Below are positions 13,101 through 25,327 of a DNA stretch of 64,000 nucleotides, piece after piece. Numbering within the stretch: the first letter of the stretch is position 1; each line of letters starts with the position of its first letter. A program made the position numbers and the translations under genes. The notes under the pieces were generated by a model, which was given only the letters and a program-made list of their open reading frames with translations, made no database searches and had not been told where the DNA came from. The DNA is from Kwoniella bestiolae CBS 10118 (Eukaryota > Basidiomycota > Tremellomycetes > Tremellales > Cryptococcaceae), in NCBI RefSeq assembly GCF_000512585.2, contig NC_089241.1, forward strand, positions 682,001 through 746,000, read 5' to 3'.

Positions 13101-13215
13101 TGAGTCCGGTTTGGGCAGTGATGCTCGATTAGATGGTAGTACTCCTTGGGGAGGTGGTATTCGAGTCGACGGGTTCAAATTACCCAAGAACTGTAGGAAA
13201 TCTCACTACGAGTAA
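10179..13215 (+). CDS. Secreted fungalysin-type metallopeptidase (M36)
   Basis: Six exons close in phase: 10179-10454, 10601-11510, 11562-12153, 12204-12344, 12562-12684, 12750-13215 (835 residues). Residues 1-21 are a clear signal peptide (MRPSALLALLPLLATTPITL). Next comes a prodomain with FTP-like sequence (ITRIFARQLINGLEVSDGDL) and then the M36 catalytic domain. The zinc motif HEYSH lies at about 590-594 and the third ligand in GEGWGDF at about residue 620. The third intron falls inside the Ser codon of HEYSH. Family knowledge: fungalysins are made as zymogens, cleave off the prodomain and degrade extracellular protein; Cryptococcus Mpr1 is the named relative. The intron 11511-11561 is in frame and stop-free, but the conserved PWGVNDPS sequence shows it is spliced. 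Nothing looks broken. Confidence 0.95.
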
Positions 13216-13945
13216 ATCTGATTATCAGATAGATCTTAGATTGATCTTCTAGAAATTTCACCTGTTTTATTTGTTTATCTGTGAAGAAAGTATCGATCTC
13301 ATTTGTATTTAGTCTAGTTCCAATCTACCAATCAATAGCTATAGGAATGTAAGTGACTGTAGACCGTTGTACCATCTTATCCATACATGTTTTCCTCTAT
13401 TTTCGATTGTCATAGTTTTTAGTGTTACAGTGTATGCAGATTGTTAGATTCATATGCTTCGTGTGGCTGAATGTCTTACTGGAGTGTCACAAGCGCTGCG
13501 TACGCGAGCAAGAGAGACGGGGGAGAGAGGTGAAATGCAAGGTGAATAGGCGAAATGGAGAAGTGCTGCAGGTGAGAGGGATGGCCAATAGAAGGAGAAA
13601 GGAAGCTGGAATGCTGCAGCAGATGCATCATCAATTCTTCTTCCTGCATACATGCATGCTTGAGCCATCTGCATTAACTACCTCCTCTTCGTCTTAGAGT
13701 CGAGGTTTTTCGGCCATTGGCCACTATGATATCAGCTGAATTGCCAGATTAGACCTCCACTCGATGTTACAGATGATGATGAGTGCTACATTGCAAGTTG
13801 TCAATGCCATAATTGTTTTCTTTTGTTGTTATTCATCTACTTACCTCACCACAGCACCCACCATCATGTCGATACGGCGAACCTAGACCTAGACCCTGCA
13901 CTCACCCAACACTCGAGATTGATTGACATTGCTTGTACTTAGGAG
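13216..13945. other. Intergenic
   Basis: The 3' flank of the fungalysin gene and the promoter of the Stb6-like gene. Several small ORFs on both strands overlap here without protein-like composition. I see nothing else. Confidence 0.5.
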
Positions 13946-16900
13946 ATGTCATTCACCCTCTCGCCCACGTCGCTCTCGACGTTCTCACCCACCCCTTCAA
14001 CGCCCTCACGGTTCCCTTCTCCAGCACCTACGCCTTCCCCTTCAAGTCCACATACGAGAGATGGATTGCTGATACCTACCGATAGACCATTGGAGGAAGT
14101 GGAAAGCAAGTGGTTACCAAGATTGGGGAATCTAAAGGTGGAGAGGGAAGTTAGGTTGCAGGGTTTTGCGTTGTATTCACTTAGGAGTTGGTGAGTTGGG
14201 TTATCATCCTGCTATGAGTCATACCTCTCGGATCACACGTATCAATCGAATTACTGAGGAGCACTGATGCATTATGTGTCCTTTCGCTTGCTGATGTATC
14301 TGATGGGTTGTAGGTTCTTGTCACGTACTCATTTCTCACATACTATCGTCACTCAGACGGGTAAACCTACTGAGCAGGTATGTTGTTCCGCGATACCTTG
14401 GGTCTGTCAATCGCTGATCCCCATGTCATCGTAGATATCAGCATATCTCCTGGTTCCTTCACCCACTCTCTCTTCGCAAGAGGGGTCTTTCGAAATAATC
14501 AATGCTATCAGGTTTTTGGCGGCGGAGACTCAATCGACTGCTCGTAGAGTGAGCTATATAGGCACCTCCCACTGCAGAGGAAGTACAGCTGATAAGATGG
14601 GATTTTCACAGACAGAATATGGGACTCTACTTGTTACTACTCCCTCGGCATTTGGACAAGAAGTGTAAGCTAAATATCGTCCACTAAGTGAATGAGGACC
14701 AGTGAGCTGATGTGGTTTTTTCTTACAGTAATCCTGTCCCAGGGGGTGATCTCCGAGTTGTAAAACCCTATATCACCGTGAACACCGGTTTGAGGAGATT
14801 AGGATGTGGTGGAAGAGCCGTGATAGGAATGGAAAGCCCAATGTGAATTCCCTATCATCTCATCATTTAGACCTTCAACTGATTCTTCCATACTGTAGTC
14901 CTGCACTTCGACGGAAGTTTCACGAATTATACAGGATACCTCAACCAACTCATTCAACCGTCCCATTATCACGCAATACCTCTCCTTCCACTTCCCCCAC
15001 AAATGGTAAATCCCTTTCGACTTCGCCGTTATCCGACGCACACCCTCAGACAAGCGATATCACCTCCGACCCATTCAGCTTCCTCGTCGTAGAGCTGGTC
15101 AAGCTCATACAGTCTTCTCTAGCGTTGTGGGGCATGTATGGTCATGTCAGGGGAGATCTGGAGATTGACGGATTGTTCTGCGATGAGACGAAAGCGGGGA
15201 TCTTTCGTTGGAGGAGGATCATGGGTATGGAACACGAGGAGTCGTTGAAGCTTGAGGTGAGTACGCAGTATTCACAGTGTCCCCATGGTGGAAGCTTACA
15301 CGGATTTTTCGTAGAAAGAGACTTCGGGAGGCTGTATCGATCCGAAAACGCTGGCTGCGCTGCTGAGCTCAGTAACGAGTGTTCACTACGAGCTAGATGC
15401 GCTGGATGTGGAGAAGGTGAGTGTGATATTGACAGTAAATGAGCTTTGCTGAGATGGCTATGCAGCTCCCAAAAGATCCATTCACTAGTATACGGCGCTT
15501 CCTCAATACATGGGCATCCTACCAGGTAAGTCCAGCGTCCTATCGAACGATCATTAATCAGGCAGAAGCTTATCCCTCTTTTCAGACATGTATCGCCACT
15601 ACGCTCGAGATGCCTCACTATCTCACAGTCCCCTCGATCCGATCTCTAGCGCATCATTACCTTGCTGATCGGACTAGACACCCGGGAGATGCACTGAAAG
15701 TGCACAAGCTGCTATTCAACGGTGTAGCTCAAGCGACCAGCTCGATCTCCGCGAACCTCAAAGGAGGAACATCAGAGGATACGCCAATCAGAAAACGAGA
15801 ACATCACTTGCGTTTCAGGGGGGATGATGAGTATGATGATGAGGGGGTAGGATTGATCATACCTGAAGGTGAGGTCGGGCCAGTCGCACCGCCCGATGTG
15901 ATAACCACGGATTTGGAAGCGTATATCAAGGGCATACTCAGATCACGGGAGAAAGATTGGGATATAATGGGAGCTAGAAGGGTAGCGGAACTGTGGAATG
16001 GGAGTGTCGCTGAAGGGCTGGAAGATAAACCGAAAAGAAAAGGTCGGATGGGAAGTATGAACAGCTCGAATGGAAGTATGCGGGATCCCCATCGAGGTGT
16101 ACTGAAGAAGAGGACTCAGTCGAGAGATTTTGCTCAGTATGGGATCAAGGAGGATGACGAGGGGGATAATATTAAGGGTGCAATTAAGGAGATTTCGGGG
16201 AGAGCTGGGCAGGCTATTAAAGGTGGTTTTGGTTTGGTGGCGTGAGTATAGCATTGATTGTACTGATTTTGTTGTGAGAAGCGTAGCTGACAAAGGATAT
16301 GCTTGGGTTATGCAGACGGCGAGGTACAACTTATGAAACTTCCGATTCTGAGACTGGTGGACCTGGCCCGTCTTCACTCAAATCGGCGATGATGAGAAAG
16401 AGGCAGAGTACGGTCCCGCTCTTGATTGAACCGTGAGTAGAATCGTTGCTCCCCTTGAGAAGATAGTCTGAAATTGCATATAGGGATCTGGAAGAGGTAG
16501 ATGAGCAGCTGGACAGGGGTCAGTCGGGTGAGTGCAGTGCTTCAGACTAGAGCTCTGTCGTCTAACCAATTTTGATAGCCTCCCCGAGCCCGTCGACTTC
16601 CACTAGACCATTAGATCGATCATGGAACACATCATCCCGACCATCTTTCCTCACGGCCACGTCCAGACCCCAATCAAAGCGACCTTCGATCGTCACCCAG
16701 ATATCAGGGAACGAGAGCGATATATGGTCTCGAGCGTCCCTAGCAGCGACTGGTCTGAGCCCTACCGAAGAAAGATCAGATATGGATTATTCGAATAGGC
16801 ACTCCCCTGTCGGAGGACATTCGCGTACACCTTCTGGACAGCTCACATCGAATGGTAGGCCGGCAATCGCCAGGACACCCTCGGACAGAGCTCTGGCATG

Positions 16901-17728
16901 GAGGAATCGTGGGCGGGCCACTGCGATGCTTAGGACTGCTAGTGATGGTGCGGATGTCTGCATCGAGGAAACAGGGATGGAATGGGAGATTATGAATCCG
17001 CATGGGACGGGGAAGAGGAGTGGAGAGAATTTGGGTGACAAGGTGTTGGAGCTGACTAGGAGGTGAGTTGGCTTCTTTGCTGCGTGATTACGACCTGACA
17101 AGTAGTATAGGCATTCGATGGAACAGGTAGACTTTTACAAGGACTTGAGAAGGGTTGAGCCGTGAGTTGACCTGACCGGGACGTTTGATAGCAGTAATTG
17201 ACGTCCCGGTGATTAGTGAGCATCTTCAGATAGACGTAGAGATGTGCGCAGTGGTACTGGAGCTACGCGAGAGGGAAAAACAATTATCCCAAAGAGCGAA
17301 AGATGTCAAGGTGAGTTGTGTGCATTGATCTATACAAATACAACAGATTGATATATCTCGTGTAGCTACTGGAGGAGAACGTCTTCAAATCCCTCTCCCA
17401 ATTTGTAACTTCCGCAAAATCGCGTCGATCGCATGTCGACCAACTTTCCTCGACATCCAGTGCGATCCGTACTCAGATCGAAGCGCTTGATATGGAAGAT
17501 GAGCACGATCATGAGAATTCACCTAGAGATAGGTTCCATTATTACCTTAGTGAAGAGACGCACCGACCCGAATTGCTGGATGATCTGAGTAGATTGAAGG
17601 ATATGTGGGAGGGGATAAGGCACGAGCAGGAAGAGAAGAGGAAGATTGTCGAGGGTGATGGGATCGAGTCGGGGAGGTTGAGCGATGGGGGGAGTAAAGA
17701 CAAGGGGGGGTGGTTTAATTGGTTTTGA
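13946..17728 (+). CDS. STB6/STB2-like Sin3-binding protein
   Basis: Fifteen exons close in phase: 13946-14190, 14314-14377, 14435-14548, 14612-14664, 14729-14842, 14899-15256, 15315-15416, 15466-15525, 15586-16241, 16316-16432, 16484-16527, 16579-17062, 17111-17161, 17217-17310, 17366-17728. The product has 972 residues. After a Ser/Pro-rich start, KWLPRLGNLKVEREVRLQGF and the following segment match the N-terminal domain of fungal Stb6-type proteins. The middle has DGLFCDETKAGIFRWRR and LPKDPFTSIRRFLNTWASYQ. A disordered stretch follows, and the end is coiled-coil (ELREREKQLSQRAKDVK) closing in GGWFNWF. In yeast Stb2/Stb6 bind the Sin3 histone-deacetylase co-repressor, so a nuclear role is inferred. 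The assignment rests on remembered family sequence and should be confirmed by profile search. Confidence 0.65.
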
Positions 17729-17803
17729 CCTTGATGATTTGTATTTCGTACATGGTGGTGATGATATTGGTTATGTTGTACGATGTTATAGGAGTGCTAT
17801 GTG

Positions 17804-18333
17804 CTATATTCTTTCCTGTTGAGGATTTGATGGTTGTGATGACGTGGTATTCTGCGGTGTGGATGTGGATGTAGGAGGTATCGTAGCTTGAGTTTTCGGT
17901 GCAGTGGGATCATCGACATCGCCTAATCCGAGATTCGTGAAATCGTCTCTTGTCATCAGACCGCTAAGGGATTTCAGCAATACAGAAGATCAGTCTACCA
18001 CTCTGCCATCCCACCAATGCATCCTCCCAGTGCTGATACCTCAAAATGAAAATGCAAACCCCTCACTCACTTGTCCATCCTGCATTCCAAGTACTTCTTA
18101 GACTGTAATCTACATTGCCCATTATTGTTCCCATGTGATTTGAGGCATTTCAAATACGATATCATAGCATCTTTGCAATCGCCTGTACACCAAGTCAGCA
18201 CAAGATCATCCTGCCGATTTCGGCTGGGGAGAGGACAGTCGCCAAACGCACCATCGTGGTCCAGAGGGAAAGAACCCCGCTGAGGTGGGGAGACTTTGAA
18301 GGTATCTGCGAATCCTGGTCTGCCGAATGACAT
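17804..18333 (-). CDS. COX19: Cytochrome c oxidase assembly protein Cox19
   Basis: Three exons close in phase: 18252-18333, 18071-18182, 17804-17963 (117 residues). The start MSFGRPG and the following PPQRGSFPLDHDGDCK are typical of Cox19. Twin CX9C motifs are complete at C30/C40 and C51/C61, and NGLMTRDDFTNLGLGD follows, as in the family. Cox19 is a small CHCH protein of the mitochondrial intermembrane space and cytosol, oxidised through Mia40, needed for copper handling during assembly of cytochrome c oxidase. The C-terminal 35 residues are Ser/Thr/Pro-rich and look lineage-specific. The in-frame Met upstream of 18333 is ignored because homology starts at MSFGRPG. Confidence 0.95.
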
Positions 18334-18607
18334 TGTGTGTGTATTGATTGATCTATGCCTGGCTTTCACCGTGGTATGAGGGTGTGTCTATGCTATGATG
18401 ATCAATGTACAATATGGATATGTTGCGGGAAGTATACATAGTTCGAGTTCGGATGAGACCAACTTTTCATGTCCGACATCGACGTGATCCACGTTCTCCC
18501 GAGTTACGTAATGAGTGGACTTCCAAACCGAGACGGCGAATACTGCACACTGCTTGATATTTCTACAGATCCATAGGTCTATCTTACGACAATGAGATAA
18601 TACTCTT

Positions 18608-20426
18608 CTACTTGGTAGCCCCGACCTTCTGCATCTCCATCCATATATGATCCGCCGCTACATATCTTCCTTCCCTAGTATAATCACTCGTCACCGCCCT
18701 GCCCAGCTCTTTCGCCCTTTCTCGTATGGTCCGGGCAACCACATCATCGGGCGTACGACCTATAACTTGAAGCAAGGCTTCTGTGAGCTCAGGCTGAGAG
18801 TATCCCGGGCTACATCAAAATCGAAAAGTTAGCACATACAGCGGTCATCAATGCGAGATTCGAAAGATAGGCCAACCAACCTCGCCTTGCGGTTCCCCCA
18901 CGCACCGATACCTAGATACTGTACTCTCGCTGGGAAGTCGTAGCAATCTGTCCAGGATGGTAAGACAACCTGAGGTACACCGGCGCTTTGAGTTGAAAAT
19001 AGGTATCTCAGTGACTATAACCCCGTTCCAATGTGAGGCGGGATTGACGAAACTCACTACAACGCCTCATGGTATGAATTACTTCCTCCATGATTGACGA
19101 AGCAGATGATATTCCCATCCTTCAATATCGAGATCGGATCGGCACTCAGCCATTCGACGATCCTCAACCTATCCTCGCTGGAGCCAGAGTCTGGTATCTC
19201 GTATTCACCAAGTTTGACAAGTTTCCAAATCACCTGAATATCTGTTCTGACGTCCAACAAAATCCTAATGGATCTGTACATCTCCATAGCGTCTTTCATG
19301 GAATATCTCATATTGGTACCCAGACTGATCAACACGGTTGGACGTGAATTACACCATTTGTATAAATCCTCGTTCACCTCTTGAAGATTGAAGAGGTTTG
19401 GATGCTTGGAGGATCGGTCCACAGCATATCAACCAATCAGGAATGACCAGGGGCAAGTCCGCACCGGTACTTGACATGCACAAGGTCGTACGCTCCTGGG
19501 GTGTATCGAATAACGGTAACACACCTGGATATCCCGCTGCGTTTCTTGCCTTGTTTAAACGCCTGTGTCGCCCGTCAAAGATGAATAACCATAATCCGTA
19601 GAATATGATTAGGAAGATATTGGCCGGGTAGAGATACAATGGAAGAGGATATGGATATCCTGATACAACACTAGACTGGGAGATGAGCATGGCTTTGAGT
19701 GTCAGTTGTACTTTACTGTACTCACCAAGGGAAAGTGAATGTCCTCAATCCCTGATTACTCATCACCATGTCTTTGGCTGTATTGGCGATCAAAAGCGAT
19801 ACCTTCTCCTTCCTTGCTAATTTTGTGATAGCGTCTCGAGCGGCGTTGAACACAAAATCGACGAGGATGTAATCGGGATTGACCTTTTCGATGATTCGCA
19901 AAACATCTTGGGCGATGCCGAGGTACTCTGCCGGAGTATCTGGTTGGATGTACGTTGTGGTTCTTGTGGCTGAGAGGATGGCACCGAAGAACCCAGAGGG
20001 AGTACGAAGGTATTCAAGCATTTTGGCTGTACAACGCAGTGAGATTTGGCTTTGCTGAATATCATTTTATATGAGAGTTTCGTGATGGAGGATGGACGGA
20101 CATACCTGGATCACCTCCGCATTCTCTCGTTAGACCTTGCGTCATGCTCACCCCCTTTATAGGGTGGAAGATTATCCCACTCGGAGACCCGTTTCTTCAG
20201 ATGTGCGAACGAAGCGAGATGAATGTCGACATTTTCACCATGTTTCGCTTTGAGGGACGAAATGACCGCGAGATGGCAGTTGGCTTGACCTGCTTCTGGT
20301 CTGGTGAGAATGGAGTTGAGCTGACAAGCATGTGATAAAGTGACATATCTATGAGCCTTGATGATGAAGTGGGACTTACGGGGTGATGAACAATATTGTC
20401 GATTTTCTCTGTTTCGTTGGTGTCAT
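18608..20426 (-). pseudogene. UDP-glycosyltransferase (GT1) relic with two frame breaks
   Basis: Exons read as 20380-20426, about 20153-20300, 19726-20026, about 19050-19670, then two short 3' exons ending with TAG at 18608. The protein pieces follow a GT1 enzyme in order: PEAGQANCHLAVISSLKAKH (N-terminal nucleotide-sugar fold), SGYPYPLPLYLYPANIF, RPTVLISLGTN, FVNHGGSNSYHEALYAG (donor-binding signature) and VPQVVLPSWTDCYDFP. The reading frame is lost twice. At the run of five G (about 20151-20155) the family-like SMTQGLTRECGGDPAKM lies one base out of frame. Near 19405-19415 ICCGPILQ and EVNEDLYKWCNSRP are again one base apart. The first break could be bypassed with a GTGAGC donor, losing about 15 conserved residues; no splice repairs the second. 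It is either a decaying gene or carries two indel errors. Confidence 0.7.
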
Positions 20427-20858
20427 GATAAGCTGTGGTCTAGCTTTGGATGGCAGTACTAGTGGACGCCTTACAGATACGAATCGGACTGCATGATAAT
20501 GGGATGTGACATTCCGACCTCATATATCAATACGAGCTGGATATACAGACACATGCAGACCGAGTACTTTACGGATTAGTCTGCGGTGATGACTGTTGTT
20601 GTCATTACTGCTCGGTGTCTCGGTCTCACCGTGTCACTGCGTCACTGCGTCACTCGCACGGACCACGACTATGACCAGGTCCAGTCTATTCGGCGATCTC
20701 CGTACATCGGGTCACTGACGTCGTGCTGGCATCAAGACATGACATGGACACTCTTCTTCTCCTCTATCTATCTCAATAGATAGGTTATATCCATCCTCAA
20801 AGAGTCTCACAGCTCTATAAATACCACCTCTCAGCTGCCAAGAGGAAACACATCCAGC
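20427..20858. promoter_or_regulatory. Divergent promoter between the UGT relic and OS-9
   Basis: Both flanking genes point away from this 432-base gap. A TATA-like element (TATAAAT, 20816-20822) lies about 40 bases before the OS-9 ATG. A threefold direct repeat of a GTCACTGC-type unit is at about 20633-20656. Confidence 0.5.
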
Positions 20859-22851
20859 ATGTCCCGTAACCTCCTTATATACCTCTGTGCCCTCTCCTCC
20901 CTCTCATCGTCACTCTCCTTCCGACATGGCCAGAATCAGCTCAGAGACCTGTACGCCTACCCGAAATACGAAGTGCAATTCTTGAATGATCTGCCTCTGT
21001 CGAGATCAGACGCTTTGCGATGTCAGTCTCTGGGGGTGGATAGCGAGGAGCAGTGGTTGGAACCTTCTGTAAGGGATGGGAGGAGGTTGGGTGATGGCTC
21101 GGATGAGGAGGTTAAGGTGAGTTTAGCGTGTTACGACTTGAAGAAAGTCGGCCATAGATCATAGCTCGGCTCTATATCTAAGGATATCACAATCACATGT
21201 GACCAGAGATATCTATCGTATGGCTAAGAAAAAGAGGCTAATCACTGAACCCATCTCGCAGGACCAAGACCACCTCGAACTTGTACCCATGAACTTCGCC
21301 CACCCCTCAGACGGACCATCCGGTACGCCTTATCCATATCTTTGCCTAATGCCTTCACGAAATACCACCGTCTCCCAGACAGATCTGATAGATAAGTTGG
21401 ATCAAGTGGAAGAAGTGGAAGATGAGCTGGACCCCGTGCAGGGATGGCAGGCTTTGAGTCATTTAGAGGGGAAGTGTCTGTTCACTAAACAGGGCTGGTT
21501 CACTTATTCGTGGGTTGACCGTTCCTATTCTACTACTCCCCCCAGAACATCTCATTTTGCATAAGAGAAGATACCTGCCTGAATAGGTTTTCCAGCGGGT
21601 GTGAAAACGAAAGTGTGCTAACATCAATCGGTCTACTCGCTCAGGTACTGCCATAACTCCCACATACGCCAATTCCACGCCGCTGCTCATCCTCACCCAC
21701 ATCCACCGGGCGGACTCGTCCCAGTAGAAGATACGAAATACGATGCCTACACCCTAGGTCAAGTATCCCCGGGTGCCCGCCAGAGATTCGCAAATATCCA
21801 ACAACAACAGCCAGGTGGTAATGTCGCCAAACAGCGTGATCTTCAAGCACTAACCAAGAACCAAGAATCCCAGTCCAAAGCATTACCATCCATCTCTATC
21901 GGATCTTCGTCTTCGTCGAGATCAAGATACCTAGTACAGAAATGGTCGTACGGGACCCGATGCGATAAGACGGGTAAACCCCGAGAAGTAGAGGTTCAGA
22001 TTCATTGTTCAATGACAACGGGCGATATGATCTACATGATCAAGGAGATGTCCATCTGTCAATATGTACTTATCATCCATTCGCCGTATTTATGCGGATT
22101 ACCGGGGTTCAAGAATCATCAGGATCATTTGGAGAAGATTGGACCTGCTCCTGTTAGGTGTAGACAGATCGTCGAGGATTCAGATTGGAGGGCGTGGGAG
22201 ACGGAGAATGAACAGCAACGGAAAGGACGAGGGTTAGAGGAGATTGATGGGGAAGAGGAGAGGAAAGATGGGAAATTGGGATTACCATATGGTAAGAGAC
22301 CTACTGGGGCTGATACGCCGCCCTCGGAGAACGAGAAGGAGATACAACATCATTTTGGTCTAAAGGGACCGGATCAGATGTTCCCTGATACCCAGGGGCA
22401 AGGGCAGGGGGAAGACGAAGAGATGGAGATTGTCTTTGAAGGATCGGATGTAGAGGATGAATCGCTCAGGAATATGTTGAAGCAGGCTCTGGAATTATTG
22501 GGTAAGAAGACTCAATCGGGTAAATCCAAGGAGGATACCGATACCCCGGAGGGTGAGGGGGGTGAGGATGAGATTAAAGGCGAACAGGTCATCTTCTATT
22601 CATGGGAAGAAGGGGATGATGAAGATGAGGGACCGATCCTTCTCAATGCGGATTTGGTTGTGCTCGATGATGATTCCCAGGATGGTGATGGTGGAGAAGA
22701 GGGTGATGGCGAGGGGGTGAAGGAGAAGGCGAGAGTGCAACTAGGGAATAGGGAGAAAGATGTTTTGGAGAAGGTCGTGAGGGATTTTCTGAGCCAGAAG
22801 AAGGAGAAGAAAGAGGATGAGCAGGGGAAGAGGAATAGGGATGAGCTGTAG
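20859..22851 (+). CDS. OS-9/Yos9 homologue, ERAD lectin with C-terminal RDEL
   Basis: Three exons close in phase: 20859-21116, 21262-21509, 21645-22851 (570 residues). The start has a signal peptide (MSRNLLIYLCALSSLSSSLS). The MRH (mannose-6-phosphate receptor homology) domain is visible as GKCLFTKQGWFTYSYCHN, then RYLVQKWSYGTRCD, VEVQIHC and ISICQY-like MSICQYVLIIHSPYLCG. The second half is strongly acidic, with DDDSQDGDGGEEGDGEG, and the protein ends in RDEL, an ER-retrieval signal. Family knowledge: Yos9/OS-9 reads trimmed N-glycans on misfolded glycoproteins and hands them to the Hrd1 ubiquitin ligase. The second intron splits the Ser codon just before the conserved YCHN, which fixes the junction. 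Confidence 0.92.
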
Positions 22852-23238
22852 GATTTGGTAGATGTTTTGTGTCATTCTTGCAAGTGTAAGGGAGCATGCA
22901 TCTGAGATGTGTTGATCGATGTTGAGGTACACGACGGTGAGCGGTTTATCAAGAAGTTCTTGCAGCTAGATACTGGGTGCCATTTTGGATTTCTCGGCAC
23001 ACGTTATTTGCAAATCATGAAGCTACATCATATTATATTACCATATCCTTATCTACAATATATCGTAATTAGAAATACAGACTGTCTATACCGTACAGAC
23101 ACAAGAGAACAACCAACATATTTCAAATAAACAAGCTCGCAGAGCACAAGTTACACAAAAAGAAATGATAAATCCATATTCAAGTGGGAAGAAAGGGAAC
23201 GAACGCTTTTCCGTATATCGTCTAGTGTATAAGATAGA
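22852..23238. other. Convergent 3' flanks
   Basis: AT-rich gap between two converging genes. It should contain both 3' UTRs; nothing else was seen. Confidence 0.5.
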
Positions 23239-25327
23239 TCACTCGTCCTCATCTTCAGAACCAAGTTCAAACTCCTCCCCAGCAGTGACCCTCTGCCAAC
23301 CTTGCTTACTCTTCCCTTTGGCCTTATCGCCCCTCTCGTTCCTCGTAGAAGGCGTATTTAACAATGCTTCATTTTCTCCTTCTCTCCCCTCTATAGAAGA
23401 GCGTACAGGCCTGACAATATTTCCCAGGTGCGAGATAGGGAATATCAGCCCCATCAACCTAGCGAGCAATATCCAGCTCCCTATCCAACTTAGGGTGACT
23501 ACGGTCTTACCGAGCTGACATAAGGGGAATGGGTCGATGTTGTAATCTTCTCCTGGGGAGGGGGCGGCAGATGCAGAGGGGTTGGAGCAGGGTTGATAAG
23601 GTGTTGGAGGGAAGAGGGTGTAGAGGATTGCAGAGACTATATCAAGGGGGGTTAGCTTACGCCCACGATGCGGAGGTACATGTAAAGATGACAGAGCCAA
23701 CAGGTAGGTAATATAGTATGACGAAGACTGAGTGATGGGATGACTGTGACTTACCTGGCCAAACGAGGAAGAGCAATCCAGCGAGAGTAACTTCGAAGAC
23801 TCTGTCTTTCCGTAATTTACTATGATCTCTAAACGTCGAAGAGCCTTCTTCGACCTCGGTTTGAATCCTCTTCTGTGAGAAATGTGTGATAAGGCTAAGT
23901 GAAGTATCCAGACGAATCCGACGAATCAGCGTGTGCTCTATGATCATTTGGTAAAGAGGCATGACTCACCATCCCAAAGATAGGAAGATTCCGAAGAAAG
24001 CAGTGACCAGCACGAGCACCCCGCTTGCGGCTATATGACCATTGCACACCGATCAGTCACGATGCTATGAATCCCTCTGTTAGATGAAGACGAGATCTGG
24101 CACTCACTGAATTCACCAACTTTGATAGAAGCGAATGAAGTGCAAACTACCACAAGCGAACATAGGTTCAAGGGTATATACGTCCATAGTCTACCTTTCG
24201 AGAATTTATCTCTCTTTTGAGGTCTATCTGTCCTTTCTTCTTCATCGCGTATATCAATCTCGCTTGTAGATACTTGATCTGTATCTGCTTCCTGCCGTGT
24301 CTGGACCTGAACCGCTGCGTTGGTATCTGACGTAGACGTAGCACCATACCCTGATCCTGCTCCTCTTATTCTTGATTCAGCTCCTGATGGAGCATTCCTA
24401 AGTGTTCTAGGCTGTAAGACTGGCGAATGAGGAGGAGAATTGATAGCCAGTTCCCACATTACGAATCTATCGTTATCGTCCTTGTTGTCCGATTCAGATT
24501 CAGAGGATAACGCAATGGAGAAATAGTTTAATACCTGACCGAACGTCAGGATTGATAGTAGGTGTAACAGGGTCAAGTCGAACGATAAGATTGGACAGGT
24601 GGGGAGGTCATCCAGGTAATGAAGGGTGTATTGGCATAGGGATGAGTCGATTGTGAATAATGTGAATGACATTGTTGTTGCTGTGAGATAAGTATATCAG
24701 ATAAGCTACTGCTTGATTATGATAGATATGGGGTTTTGGCCTATGCCATTATTTTTTTGTTTGTTTCTTTGGCAGTGAACCATAGCACTTACATGTCCAG
24801 CATATCCACATCATCGCGACATAGGTGAACCCCAGTCTATCCAGGTAATGAGCCCATATCTTGGGTAAGATCACGGTGATAAATCGTCTATCGCGTACAT
24901 CAGCATCGCAGCCTTTAGATCTCACACGGGAAACGGAGAGCAATCTATATTTTAACCCTTGATCTCTCGAGTGCCCTCTGCCAAATCCTTGGGTAGCAAG
25001 AGATGATCCAACTCACAACAAACAAATCACACTCGTCCCTATCAACCCCCCAGACCCAAGAACGACGATCGCACCTCTCACATCCCCAGGTTTCCCAGTA
25101 TACATCTCGGTCTCTACATACCCACAGTATCATCATCAACACATGATCTGAATCTAGATCTCAAGGTAATGAGGGAAAGACGAAGACTTACCTGCACTGA
25201 ACCTTGGAGCAGATACCGCTACGGCCACTGTGGAGAGTATCACCACTAGTCCATCTAGACCCCATCGTGTTTGATGAGAGGTAGGTAGCACTGAGGCCGA
25301 GGCTTTTGGTCCGGGTGGAGTTGACAT
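23239..25327 (-). CDS. Multi-pass membrane protein, function unknown
   Basis: Seven exons close in phase: 25192-25327, 25017-25113, 24793-24944, 24108-24680, 23970-24030, 23755-23867, 23239-23636 (509 residues). About eight to nine hydrophobic spans are readable, including GLDGLVVILSTVAVAVSA, IVVLGSGGLIGTSVICLL, LCSLVVVCTSFASI, GVLVLVTAFFGIFLSLGW and LSWIGSWILLARLMGLIF. Between the fourth and fifth span is a loop of about 100 polar residues, and the tail ends in an acidic patch (EEFELGSEDEDE). I do not recognise the family. The junction into exon 23755-23867 uses a GAAGAG acceptor, because the nearer CACAG would create a stop, so that boundary is the weakest. Confidence 0.7.
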
